Part shown: one piece after another, positions 36,397-44,106 of the stretch
Layout of the letters: each line of letters begins with the position of its first letter
Numbering within the stretch: position 1 is the first letter of the stretch
Origin: Actinomycetota bacterium
GTDB lineage: Bacteria; Actinomycetota; Acidimicrobiia; Acidimicrobiales; Ilumatobacteraceae
Assembly (NCBI GenBank): GCA_016871355.1
Contig: VFZC01000001.1
Span: 1-64,000, forward strand
Reading direction: 5' to 3'
Length of the DNA stretch: 64,000 nt
Made by a program: the position numbers and the translations under genes
The notes under the pieces: model-generated
Database searches by the model: none
What the model was told of the DNA's origin: nothing
Seen by the model: only the letters and a program-made list of their open reading frames with translations

Positions 36397-37085
36397 GCCG
36401 CACCCCCCGACACCGGAACCACCTGACCGGCCACCACACGAACATGACGGGTGGCGAGCGAGCCGGCGCGCTCGAGTTCGTGGCTCGCCACCATGATCGT
36501 CGCACCGGCGGCCGCGGCCGCGCGCAGCACCGAATCGAGTTCGTCGCGACCTTCGGCGTCGAGGCCGGCGTGGGGTTCGTCGAGCAACCACAGCGACGCG
36601 CGGCGAGCGACCAACGATGCCAGCGCCGTTCGTCGACGTTGACCGGCCGACAGACGAGCCACCGGCAGGTCGGACAGGCGCCCGTCGAGCCCCATGCGTT
36701 GCATCGCCGTCGCGATCTCGGCTGACGATGCGCCCACGGTGGAACCCCAGAAGCGCACGTTCTCGGCCACCGACAGATCGGAATACAGGCCGTTGTGATG
36801 ACCGATCAATCCGACGTGACGGCGCACTGCATCGCGCTCGGTCGACACGTCGAGTCCGAGCACGCTCGCGCGTCCACGTTCGATGGGCACGAGTCCGGCA
36901 CACGCGCGCAACAAGGTGGTCTTGCCAGCTCCGTTGGGCCCGCTCAACAAGACGATCTCGCCGCGATCGACCGTGAGCGACGCACCGGCCAGCGCCGGAA
37001 ACGCACCGAGTACCACCACGACGTCGCGCACGTCGACCACATGGTCGAAACGACCGCTGCGAAGTTCGGCGGGGACATCGGTCAT
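36393..37085 (-). CDS. ccmA: ABC-type haem maturation ATPase CcmA
   Basis: A 230-residue ABC ATPase. Walker A GPNGAGKTT, signature ARLSAGQRRR, Walker B LWLLDEPHAGLD and the switch His in VASHELE. First gene of the ccmABCDEFGHI operon. ATG at 37085 is the first good start; TAGCGT lies 10 bases upstream on the minus strand, inside the mirrored repeat shared with the sortase promoter. Confidence 0.94.
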   Translation of the reverse strand: MTDVPAELRSGRFDHVVDVRDVVVVLGAFPALAGASLTVDRGEIVLLSGPNGAGKTTLLRACAGLVPIERGRASVLGLDVSTERDAVRRHVGLIGHHNGLYSDLSVAENVRFWGSTVGASSAEIATAMQRMGLDGRLSDLPVARLSAGQRRRTALASLVARRASLWLLDEPHAGLDAEGRDELDSVLRAAAAAGATIMVASHELERAGSLATRHVRVVAGQVVPVSGGAA

Positions 37086-37094
37086 GACCGTTCC

Positions 37095-37140
37095 GACGCT
37101 ATCCGCCGACCCTGCTGAGCAGGGGTGGAGGGATAGCGTC
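37095..37140. promoter_or_regulatory. Mirrored divergent promoters of ccmA and sortase
   Basis: GACGCTATCC (37095-37104) and GGATAGCGTC (37131-37140) form a perfect 10-bp inverted repeat. Each arm contains a -10 hexamer TAGCGT facing outward: 37101-37096 for ccmA and 37134-37139 for the sortase. Between them is a second hairpin, CCCTGC-TGA-GCAGGG (37110-37124). The whole can fold as a cruciform. Confidence 0.65.
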
Positions 37141-37148
37141 GACACGCA

Positions 37149-38219
37149 GTGGAATCCGTCGAGACGAGCCGTCCCCGCACGCCCGTGCAGCGCGACTGGT
37201 ACTGGTTCCTCGGTCGTCTCGGTCAGACGCTCATCACTCTGGGCATCTTGATGTTCCTCTTCGTGGGCTACCAACTGTGGGGAACCGGTATCGAGGAATC
37301 ACAGGCCCAGGATCGGTTGGCCTCGCAGTTCCAACGGCGCAACACCCAAGCCATCGTCACGGTTCCGAGTTCGAGCGACGAAGCAAGCAGTTCGATTCCG
37401 AACGACACCACCGACGGCACCGCGCCCATCGTCGTCGACGAAGGTGACGCGATCGCCGTCATCGACATTCCGAAGATCGGAGTCACCAAGTACGTGGTGG
37501 CTGGCGTGGCCGCTGACGATCTGAAGAAGGGTCCGGGTCACTTTCCGTCCACTCCCCAACCCGGACACCTCGGCAACATGGCCATCGCCGGCCACCGCAC
37601 CACCTACGGCGAACCGTTCCGCAACATCGACCAACTCGAGTTGGGTGACACGATCACCGTCACCGACATCCAGGGTCGTGAGTTCACGTATGTGGTCGAC
37701 TCGCAACAGATCGTCGGACCGAGTGATTCGTACGTGGTGGCGACCACCGATCCGAGCGTCGCTCGACTCACTCTCACCACCTGCCACCCCGAGTTCTCGG
37801 CGAGCGAACGGCTCATCGTCTCGGCCGTTCTCGACACCGCCGTGAGTGCACCGGTCGACGACAAACCATTCGTGTACGCCAAATTCGTGGATGCCGACGA
37901 GCGGCGTCCTCTCCCCAGCGATAATTCGATCGTCGTCGACGACGGCAGTGACGCCGGATCGAGCATCGAAGACACCGATACCGCCGTGAACGTGGCCGAC
38001 GAATACGACACCTTCAGCCGGGGCTGGTTCTCCGACTCGGCGGCTTGGCCCCACGTGATCGGCTGGGTGGCCGTTCAAGCAATCGTCGTCGCGCTCGGCT
38101 GGTACGTCGCGCAGCGGAGTCGCCGCTGGATCGGTGTCGCCACCGCCGTCCTACCGTTCTTCGTCGTTCTGTACTTCGTGTTCCAGAACGTGAACCGGCT
38201 ACTTCCGCCCAATCTCTGA
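37149..38219 (+). CDS. Class E sortase
   Basis: A 356-residue membrane-bound transpeptidase. An N-terminal helix (about 25-45) anchors it; the sortase barrel has catalytic His149 (AIAGHRTTYG), Cys212 (LTLTTCHPEFSASERL) and Arg221. TLTTC with HPEFSASERL is typical of class E enzymes of high-GC Gram-positives, which attach LAXTG-type proteins to the wall. A C-terminal tail contains a Ser/Asp-rich linker and two more hydrophobic helices (WVAVQAIVVALGWYVAQ; VLPFFVVLYFVFQ). No substrate gene or pilin is adjacent. GTG start at 37149. Confidence 0.93.
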   Translation: MESVETSRPRTPVQRDWYWFLGRLGQTLITLGILMFLFVGYQLWGTGIEESQAQDRLASQFQRRNTQAIVTVPSSSDEASSSIPNDTTDGTAPIVVDEGDAIAVIDIPKIGVTKYVVAGVAADDLKKGPGHFPSTPQPGHLGNMAIAGHRTTYGEPFRNIDQLELGDTITVTDIQGREFTYVVDSQQIVGPSDSYVVATTDPSVARLTLTTCHPEFSASERLIVSAVLDTAVSAPVDDKPFVYAKFVDADERRPLPSDNSIVVDDGSDAGSSIEDTDTAVNVADEYDTFSRGWFSDSAAWPHVIGWVAVQAIVVALGWYVAQRSRRWIGVATAVLPFFVVLYFVFQNVNRLLPPNL

Positions 38220-38256
38220 CGTCGTCGACGTCCGCCTGACGTCGTCAACGTCCTTC
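38217..38256. repeat. Two tandem 20-base units at a convergent gene junction
   Basis: Units 38217-38236 and 38237-38256 both begin TGACGTCGTC(G/A)ACGTCC. The first starts at the sortase stop codon and the second covers the stop codon of the opposite enoyl-CoA hydratase gene. Each unit is nearly self-complementary (GACGTC twice), so it can also form a hairpin. Probably a small tandem duplication. Confidence 0.6.
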
Positions 38257-38979
38257 GAATCGCGGGGGGCGCTTCTCCATGAATGCGCGTCGTCCTTCGT
38301 CGGCGTCGGCACTGGCCCAGGCGGCCAGACGTGCGGCTTCCACCTCGGCCACCGAGAACGACGCCGCCGCACCATCACCGAGCATCGACTCGAGGGCCAT
38401 CTTGTGCGCCTGAATCGTGAGCGGAGCCAACTGCGACAACTCGCGCGCCCACTCGAAGGCCGATGCGACATCACCCAACCGGTGCACGAACGATCCGAAC
38501 AGTTTCTCTGCTGCGACAGCTTCACCCGTGAGCAACATGAAGCGCGCCGCGCTCCAACCGGCTTCGTGACCCACGCGAGCGACGGTCCACCGATCGACGG
38601 CCAAACCCAACTTCGCGGCCGGAACTCCGAACTTGCTCGATGGCGTTGCAACCCGAACATCGCAGGCAGCGGCCAACTGCGTACCGGCTCCGAGCGCGGG
38701 TCCGTCGATGGCCGCGATGGTGATGCCGGGCTGACGACCGAAACCGCGCAGAACGTCCAACAGCGTGTCGGTGAACTCCCCTACTTCCACACCGGCCAGA
38801 TCGGCACCGCTACAAAACGCCGGCGGCGCGCCCGACAACACGACGACTCGCGCGCTTCGAGCTTCGCTTTGTGCTTGCGCCATCTCACGCAGCGTTGCGA
38901 GGTCGACCGCGTTTCGTTTCTCGGGACGATCGATCACGATCGAACACACGGCATCGAACCACTCGACACGAACGGACAC
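38245..38979 (-). CDS. Enoyl-CoA hydratase/isomerase family protein (copy 1)
   Basis: A 244-residue crotonase-fold protein. The oxyanion-hole segment PPAFCSGADLAG and the second block AAIDGPALGAGTQLAAACDVRVAT are typical. In place of the second catalytic Glu of classic hydratases it reads AKLGLAVDRWTVARVGHEAG, so the activity may not be hydration. C-terminus EKRPPRFEGR is the common crotonase end. GTG 38979 is six bases after a TACGGT -10. Confidence 0.9.
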   Translation of the reverse strand: MSVRVEWFDAVCSIVIDRPEKRNAVDLATLREMAQAQSEARSARVVVLSGAPPAFCSGADLAGVEVGEFTDTLLDVLRGFGRQPGITIAAIDGPALGAGTQLAAACDVRVATPSSKFGVPAAKLGLAVDRWTVARVGHEAGWSAARFMLLTGEAVAAEKLFGSFVHRLGDVASAFEWARELSQLAPLTIQAHKMALESMLGDGAAASFSVAEVEAARLAAWASADADEGRRAFMEKRPPRFEGR

Positions 38980-38985
38980 GTTCGT

Positions 38986-39002
38986 ACCGTAGTCGCTAGG
39001 GT
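38986..39002. promoter_or_regulatory. Back-to-back -10 elements of two divergent genes
   Basis: Minus-strand TACGGT (38991-38986) is six bases before GTG 38979; plus-strand TAGGGT (38997-39002) is six bases before GTG 39009. Only five bases separate the hexamers, so each promoter's -35 region lies inside the other gene's first codons. Both are leaderless type. Confidence 0.6.
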
Positions 39003-39008
39003 TCGAGC

Positions 39009-39272
39009 GTGACCTCGTCGCCCACCGATCCGGTTCGTGCACGCCGGCAGCGCATCTCGTCGCTCGTTCTCATCGCCAATCGCATCGGCTATCTGCTGTA
39101 CGCGTTGGCCATCGCTCTGTTCGTGATGGCGTTCGCGTTCGGCTTCAACGGTGTTCTGGTCACGCTCGTCACGATCAGCCTGGTGGTGGGTTCGATTCTC
39201 CTGGCCCCCGCCATCGTCCTTGGCTACGCCGTGAAGGCGGCCGAGAGGGAAGACCGCGAACGCGGACTCTGA
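39009..39272 (+). CDS. Small two-helix membrane protein
   Basis: An 87-residue protein with two hydrophobic helices (about 28-46 and 49-73) and charged ends (VRARRQRISS; EREDRERGL). I do not recognise a family. GTG at 39009 is supported by the leaderless -10. A TetR-family gene follows 22 bases later on the same strand. Confidence 0.75.
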   Translation: MTSSPTDPVRARRQRISSLVLIANRIGYLLYALAIALFVMAFAFGFNGVLVTLVTISLVVGSILLAPAIVLGYAVKAAEREDRERGL

Positions 39273-39294
39273 GAGCCGATACCTTGGGGTCCGT

Positions 39295-39882
39295 ATGGCG
39301 ATGAGACTTCCGGCGGCCGAGCGACGTGAGCAGTTGCTCGCGGTGGCCCTGGAGGTGTTCGCGCGAGAGGGATTTCACCTCACGTCCATGAACGACGTGG
39401 CCGAAGCCGCGGGCATCACCAAACCCGTGCTGTATCAGCACTTCACCTCCAAGCGTGAGTTGTACTTGGCGGTCATCGAAGAGGCCGGAGTTCGCCTCAT
39501 CAACGCCATCACCGATCCGCACATCGCGTCGTCGTCGGGCCGTCAGCGCACCGAACTCGGTTTTCGCGCCTACTTCGACTGGATCGCCAACGATCACGAC
39601 GCGTTCTCACTTCTGTTCGGCGGCGGCTCGCGCCGCGACTCCGAGTTCAGCGAAGTGGTGCGCGGCTTCACGTCGAAGATCGCCGATGCCATCGAACCGC
39701 TCATCACCGCCGACATCGACCCCGACCATCGACGCAATCTCGCCTACGCGATCGTCGGCATGACCGAAGCGGTGTCACGGCGACTCATCGACCGCGGTGA
39801 CACGTTCGACCCCACGCTCGTCGCCCGACAAGTGAGCGATCTGGCCTGGGCCGGTCTACGCGCCGCTCAGCGGCACAGCTAA
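39295..39882 (+). CDS. TetR-family transcriptional regulator
   Basis: A 195-residue repressor. The N-terminal helix-turn-helix is REQLLAVALEVFAREGFHLTSMNDVAEAAGITKPVLYQHFTSKRELYLAVIEEAG; the C-terminal ligand domain is helical (AYFDWIANDHDAFSLLFGGG). ATG at 39295; TACCTT lies nine bases upstream. Its targets are not evident; the gene next to it on the same strand is a small membrane protein. Confidence 0.93.
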   Translation: MAMRLPAAERREQLLAVALEVFAREGFHLTSMNDVAEAAGITKPVLYQHFTSKRELYLAVIEEAGVRLINAITDPHIASSSGRQRTELGFRAYFDWIANDHDAFSLLFGGGSRRDSEFSEVVRGFTSKIADAIEPLITADIDPDHRRNLAYAIVGMTEAVSRRLIDRGDTFDPTLVARQVSDLAWAGLRAAQRHS

Positions 39883-39888
39883 CGCGCT

Positions 39889-40518
39889 CTACGCGACACG
39901 CTTCAACACGCGCAAACTTCCGGTGGCCGACTCGTCGACGAACCGACCGCTCGACAACGCCGGAAGATAGATCTGCTCGTACGGCGGTCGCCCGCCATCG
40001 GCCGGATCGGGAAACACGTCGTGAATGGCGAGATAGCCACCAGGCGCAACGTGCGGTGTCCAGAGTTCGTAGTCGAGGCGAGCCGGCTCGACACCGTGCC
40101 CGCCGTCGATGAAGAGGAACGCGAGCGGTGTGGTCCAGTGGCGCGCCACCAACGGTGACGGGCCCACCACAGCGATCACGACCTTCTCGAGATCGGCCTT
40201 CCAGATGGCGTGGCGGAAATGCGGGAGCGTGTCCATGAGACCCACCGCCGGATCGACGAGTGATTCGTCGTGCCATTCCCACCCGGCCTGGTTCTCTTCC
40301 GAACCACGGTGGTGATCGACGGCGAAGAGCACGGTCCCCGACCGCTCGGCCGCATCACCCAACCACACCGTGGAGCGTCCGCAATACGAGCCGACTTCGA
40401 GGAATGGTTGGCCGGGCATCTCGGCGCCGGCGCGCATCGCCGCCGCATGGAGGGCATCGCCCTCTTCAGCGGGCATGAAACCGTTGGTGGAGAGCGCGAC
40501 CTCGCGCCTGATCACCAC
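39889..40518 (-). CDS. Class I SAM-dependent methyltransferase
   Basis: A 209-residue methyltransferase. Motif I is PFLEVGSYCGRSTVWLGDA, followed by VLFAVDHHRGS; the acidic FLFIDGGHGVEPARLDYELWTPHVAPGGYLAIHDVF resembles class-I O-methyltransferases of the macrocin/cephalosporin-hydroxylase group, where that Asp and His bind metal. GTG at 40518 or 40515 overlaps the nitroreductase stop (GTGA), so the two genes are translationally coupled. Substrate unknown. Confidence 0.85.
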   Translation of the reverse strand: MVIRREVALSTNGFMPAEEGDALHAAAMRAGAEMPGQPFLEVGSYCGRSTVWLGDAAERSGTVLFAVDHHRGSEENQAGWEWHDESLVDPAVGLMDTLPHFRHAIWKADLEKVVIAVVGPSPLVARHWTTPLAFLFIDGGHGVEPARLDYELWTPHVAPGGYLAIHDVFPDPADGGRPPYEQIYLPALSSGRFVDESATGSLRVLKRVA

Positions 40519-41171
40519 TGATCCCAGTGGATGATCGAATCAGCCGACGGACGTGCCGCCGCCTTGAAGTCGGTGCCCTTGGTGAACGCAAGGGGCGACA
40601 AGCAAACCTGCTGCACCGACTCGAACGGAATACCGAGGATGTCGGCGACCTGCTGCTCCATCATGAGGTGAACAGTGGTCCACGCGGTACCCAATCCACG
40701 AGCACGCGCGGCGAGCATGAAACTCCACATGGCCGGCAGCACGTTGCCCATGAGCGATGACGTCATCATGCCGGGCGTACCGTCGGCGCGAACACCCATG
40801 TTGCACGCGATCACCAGAGCCGGAGCGTCACCCATGTGCTCACCGAGGAAGTCGGCCGAGTCGGCCGAACGCTGCTGCTGCGCGTTGGCACCGGCTTCAC
40901 CCTTGTCGATCGAACGGATGTACACGCCGTCCATCGACTGGTAGATGGAATAGCACTGCTTGTACACGTCGCCGATGGCCTTGCGCTTGGCCGGATCCTT
41001 CACGATCACGAACTGCATAGTCATGTTGTTCGAGCCCGACGGCGACTGCATGGCGACGGAGACGCATTCGCGGATCAACTCGTCGGGAACCGGGCGGCTG
41101 AAGTCGAGGCGCTTGCGCACGGCGCGCGTGGTGGACAGGAGTTGATCGGGATCCAGAGGGAGAAGAGCCAT
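40512..41171 (-). CDS. Nitroreductase family protein
   Basis: A 219-residue FMN-dependent oxidoreductase: TTRAVRKRLDFSRPVPDELIRECVSVAMQSPSGSNNMTMQFVIVKD at the start and LMGNVLPAMWSFMLAARARGLGTAWTTVHLMMEQQVADILGIP in the middle are clear family blocks. Related actinobacterial enzymes may use F420 or FMN. ATG 41171 with a TAGGGT -10 six bases upstream. Coupled to the methyltransferase downstream, suggesting joint action. Confidence 0.9.
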   Translation of the reverse strand: MALLPLDPDQLLSTTRAVRKRLDFSRPVPDELIRECVSVAMQSPSGSNNMTMQFVIVKDPAKRKAIGDVYKQCYSIYQSMDGVYIRSIDKGEAGANAQQQRSADSADFLGEHMGDAPALVIACNMGVRADGTPGMMTSSLMGNVLPAMWSFMLAARARGLGTAWTTVHLMMEQQVADILGIPFESVQQVCLSPLAFTKGTDFKAAARPSADSIIHWDQW

Positions 41172-41177
41172 GTGGCG

Positions 41178-41183
41178 ACCCTA
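41178..41183 (-). promoter_or_regulatory. -10 element for the nitroreductase gene
   Basis: Minus-strand TAGGGT, six bases before ATG 41171, no Shine-Dalgarno; leaderless type. Confidence 0.6.
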
Positions 41184-41237
41184 TCCCTGGGTACCGCGGG
41201 CGGTTTCTGTCGAACCCACACGTGGCCCGAGTCCTGG

Positions 41238-41266
41238 TCGTGCCAACACGCGTCGTCGTGCCAACA
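41238..41266. repeat. Direct repeat upstream of the thioesterase gene
   Basis: TCGTGCCAACA occurs at 41238-41248 and 41256-41266, 18 bases start to start. It lies between the divergent nitroreductase and thioesterase starts, a position suited to a regulator site. Confidence 0.45.
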
Positions 41267-41273
41267 TAGTCGT

Positions 41274-42125
41274 ATGTCCGACGCCCTCCAGAGTCTGATC
41301 GGCCTGCTCGACCTCGAGCCCATCGAGGTCAACATCTTCCGCGGCCCCTCGGCCGACGAAGAGCGCATCCGGGTGTTCGGCGGTCAGGTGGCTGGCCAAG
41401 CGCTGGTCGCGGCCACGCGCACGGTCGACGACAAGGACCGTCGGGTCCACTCGCTCCACGCCTACTTCCTGCGCCCCGGCGACCCCACCGCGCCGATCCT
41501 CTACGAGGTCGACCGCATTCGTGACGGGCGCAGTTTCACCACACGCCGCGTGGTGGCCATCCAGCACGGTCAGGCCATCTTCAACCTGCAGGCCAGCTTC
41601 CACTCACTCGAGGAGGGTCTGTCGCACCAAGACCCGATGCCCGACGTGCCGGCACCCGACACGCTGCCCGACTTCAAGACGCGCATGGCGCCGTACAAGG
41701 AGAAGATGGGCTCGTGGTACGACCGGCCACGACCGATCGACATCCGTTACGTCGATGGTGATCCGATGTCGCGTTCGCGGCAGAGCCGCGAACGTCAGAG
41801 CGTGTGGTTGCGCGCCGACGGTCAACTGCCCGACGATCCCACGCTGCACGCCTGCATCGTCACCTACGCCAGCGACATGACCCTTCTCGACACCACGTTG
41901 TTGCCACATGGTCTCAACTGGACCGACAACGTGCAGATGGCCAGCCTCGACCACGCGATGTGGTTCCACCGACCGTTCCGCGCCGACGACTGGTTGCTGT
42001 ACGACCAGCACACGCCCACCACGTCACACGCGCGTGGTCTGGCCACCGGTTCGATCTTCACGAGCGATGGCCAACTCGCCATCAGTGTGGTGCAAGAAGG
42101 ACTCATCCGTCGCGAACGTTCGTGA
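41274..42125 (+). CDS. tesB: Acyl-CoA thioesterase II (TesB family)
   Basis: A 283-residue double-hotdog thioesterase that hydrolyses acyl-CoA to free acid and CoA. Family blocks: FGGQVAGQALVAATRTV, RRVHSLHAYFLRPGDPTAPILYEVDRIRDGRSFTTRRVVAIQHG, LDHAMWFHRPFRADDWLLYDQHTPTTSHARGLATGSIF. The last Asp/Thr/Gln set provides the active site. ATG at 41274 after a CATAGT sequence. The lipoprotein dehydrogenase gene follows seven bases later. Confidence 0.95.
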   Translation: MSDALQSLIGLLDLEPIEVNIFRGPSADEERIRVFGGQVAGQALVAATRTVDDKDRRVHSLHAYFLRPGDPTAPILYEVDRIRDGRSFTTRRVVAIQHGQAIFNLQASFHSLEEGLSHQDPMPDVPAPDTLPDFKTRMAPYKEKMGSWYDRPRPIDIRYVDGDPMSRSRQSRERQSVWLRADGQLPDDPTLHACIVTYASDMTLLDTTLLPHGLNWTDNVQMASLDHAMWFHRPFRADDWLLYDQHTPTTSHARGLATGSIFTSDGQLAISVVQEGLIRRERS

Positions 42126-42132
42126 GCCTCAC

Positions 42133-43326
42133 ATGAAGCGCTCCACAAGTTCAAACGTTCTCGGTTTGGCTGTCATCGCGATTTCGCTCGCGGCCTGCGG
42201 TTCAGGCGGTGCCGACGACGTGACGGTCGATCCGTCGGTGGTGATTCCGATCGACACCGCAGTGTCGGTGACCAACCCCGACGAAACGACGGTCGCCTCC
42301 ACACCGACAACTCCGTCATTACTCGCCACTCTCGGCGCACCCGTCGAGGGCTGGAACCAGCCGGTCGATCTCGTGGTGTGGCGGTCGAGCGAAACGCACG
42401 TCGTCGAGCGACCCGGCGTGGTGCGTCGCCTGAACGACGACGGAACATCGGGAGCGATCCTCCTCGACATCTCCGACGCCACCAAGGCCGAAGGCGAACG
42501 CGGACTGTTGGGACTCGCGTATTCACTCGACGGAGCACATGCGTTCGTCAACTACACCGACCTGGTGGGCAGCACGATCGTGGCGCGATTCGACGTGCGC
42601 AGCGACGGAACCTTCGACGTCGACAGTCGCCGACAACTTCTCGCGATCGCCCAGCCCTATCGCAATCACAATGGTGGCGATCTCCTCGTCACACCCGATG
42701 GTGCCAACCTTCTCGTGTTCACCGGTGACGGCGGAGCCCGTGGTGACCCCGATCGATACGCGCTCGACCCCACGTCACTACTCGGCAAGATCATCCGCCT
42801 CGATCCGACCGCCGATGCACCCGAACCCGAGATCTGGTCAGTCGGCCTGCGTAATCCGTGGCGGGTGTCGGTCGACCCGGCCACCAACCGTCTCTGGATC
42901 GCCGACGTCGGTCAGAACGCAGTGGAAGAGATCAACGTGGTGGATCTCGCCGATCTGAAGGGAACGTCGTTCGGTTGGAGCGCGTACGAAGGCAAGCGCC
43001 CGTACAACGACGATCAACTCGAACGCCATTCCGCCTACCGATCGATCGAACCGGTTCTCGAGTACGAACACGAAGACGGTGATTGCTCGGTATCGGGCGG
43101 AACGGTCGTGCGCAACGACGACATCGCGGCCGTTGGTGACTGGTACGTGTTCTCCGACTTCTGCAGCGGAGTCGTGCGCGCGTTGTGCATGGACGGCGGC
43201 AACGAATGCGGGTTGGTGACCCTGGGCAAGGTGCCGTCGTCAGTGGGAGTTCTGAGCGATCACACCGGACGACCGTGGGTTCTGTCGCTCGACGGCTTCG
43301 TGGTGCCGGTCATCAGCGACCGGTGA
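42133..43326 (+). CDS. PQQ-type sugar dehydrogenase-like lipoprotein (glucose/sorbosone dehydrogenase family)
   Basis: A 397-residue lipoprotein with the six-bladed beta-propeller of the soluble glucose dehydrogenase/Hhip family. Lipobox SLAACG with the lipidated Cys near residue 22 anchors it outside the membrane. Blocks: ERGLLGLAYSLDG, YRNHNGGDLLVTPDGANLLVFTGDGGARGDP with the catalytic His, SVGLRNPWRVSVDPATNRLWIADVGQNAVEEIN, and EYEHEDGDCSVSGGTVVR. Sugar oxidation with PQQ is the family reaction; whether PQQ is made here is unknown. Ends 14 bases inside the convergent enoyl-CoA hydratase gene. Confidence 0.9.
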   Translation: MKRSTSSNVLGLAVIAISLAACGSGGADDVTVDPSVVIPIDTAVSVTNPDETTVASTPTTPSLLATLGAPVEGWNQPVDLVVWRSSETHVVERPGVVRRLNDDGTSGAILLDISDATKAEGERGLLGLAYSLDGAHAFVNYTDLVGSTIVARFDVRSDGTFDVDSRRQLLAIAQPYRNHNGGDLLVTPDGANLLVFTGDGGARGDPDRYALDPTSLLGKIIRLDPTADAPEPEIWSVGLRNPWRVSVDPATNRLWIADVGQNAVEEINVVDLADLKGTSFGWSAYEGKRPYNDDQLERHSAYRSIEPVLEYEHEDGDCSVSGGTVVRNDDIAAVGDWYVFSDFCSGVVRALCMDGGNECGLVTLGKVPSSVGVLSDHTGRPWVLSLDGFVVPVISDR

Positions 43327-44101
43327 ACTTGGGCGGACGCTTCTCGAGGAACGCGCGCACTCCTTCACGATGATCGGCGGTGGCGAACAATTCGCCGAGC
43401 GTGGTCGAGACCCAGACCCCGAGTTCACGCCAATCGGGATCGAGGGTGTTGCGCAAACCAGCCTTCAGACGGCGAACCGCGAGCGGCGGATTGGCGGCGA
43501 TGCGTCCGGCCAACGAAAGCGCCCCCGACAACAAATCGTTGTGCGGAACCACTCTCGACACCAGTCCGATGGCCAGCGCCTCGTCGGCGCCGATCACGTC
43601 GCCGGTGAACAGCAGTTCGGCCGCCTTCTCACGTCCGACCACCTGGGCCAGCCGACCCAGACCCGGTGCGTCCGACACCAGACCGCGCAACACGAAGAGC
43701 TCGCCGAACTTGGCCTTCTCCGATGCGATGCGAATGTCGGCCATGAGTGCGAGTTCCATGCCCCAGCCCACGGCGGCCCCGTTCACAGCGGCGATCACCG
43801 GCACGTCGGTGAACAACAGAGCGTCGGCGGCGGGTGTGAGGCGCGGGGTGCGGTCGGCCACCACCGGGGCCTTGCCCTCGGCTCCCCCACCCATCACCTG
43901 GCGTACGTCGTCGCCACTGCAGAAAGCCGGATCGGATCCGGTGATCACCAGACAACGCACGTCGGTGTCGGATGCCGCGCGGACCAAGCGCTCGAGTTCG
44001 GCGTACATCTCGAAGGTGAGCGCGTTGCGCGCGTCGGGCCGATCGAGTGTGATGATGCCGACGCGCTCGTCGGTGAGGTCGAAGCGGATCGGCGCGCTCA
44101 C
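43313..44101 (-). CDS. Enoyl-CoA hydratase/isomerase family protein (copy 2)
   Basis: A 262-residue crotonase-fold protein: RPDARNALTFEMYAEL, DPAFCSGDDVRQVMGGG (oxyanion hole), AAVNGAAVGWGMELALMADIRIASEKAKFGELFVLRGLVSD and the C-terminus LEKRPPKFTGR. Six bases downstream of mreB on the same strand but functionally unrelated. Substrate not determinable. Confidence 0.92.
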   Translation of the reverse strand: MSAPIRFDLTDERVGIITLDRPDARNALTFEMYAELERLVRAASDTDVRCLVITGSDPAFCSGDDVRQVMGGGAEGKAPVVADRTPRLTPAADALLFTDVPVIAAVNGAAVGWGMELALMADIRIASEKAKFGELFVLRGLVSDAPGLGRLAQVVGREKAAELLFTGDVIGADEALAIGLVSRVVPHNDLLSGALSLAGRIAANPPLAVRRLKAGLRNTLDPDWRELGVWVSTTLGELFATADHREGVRAFLEKRPPKFTGR

Positions 44102-44106
44102 GGCGG

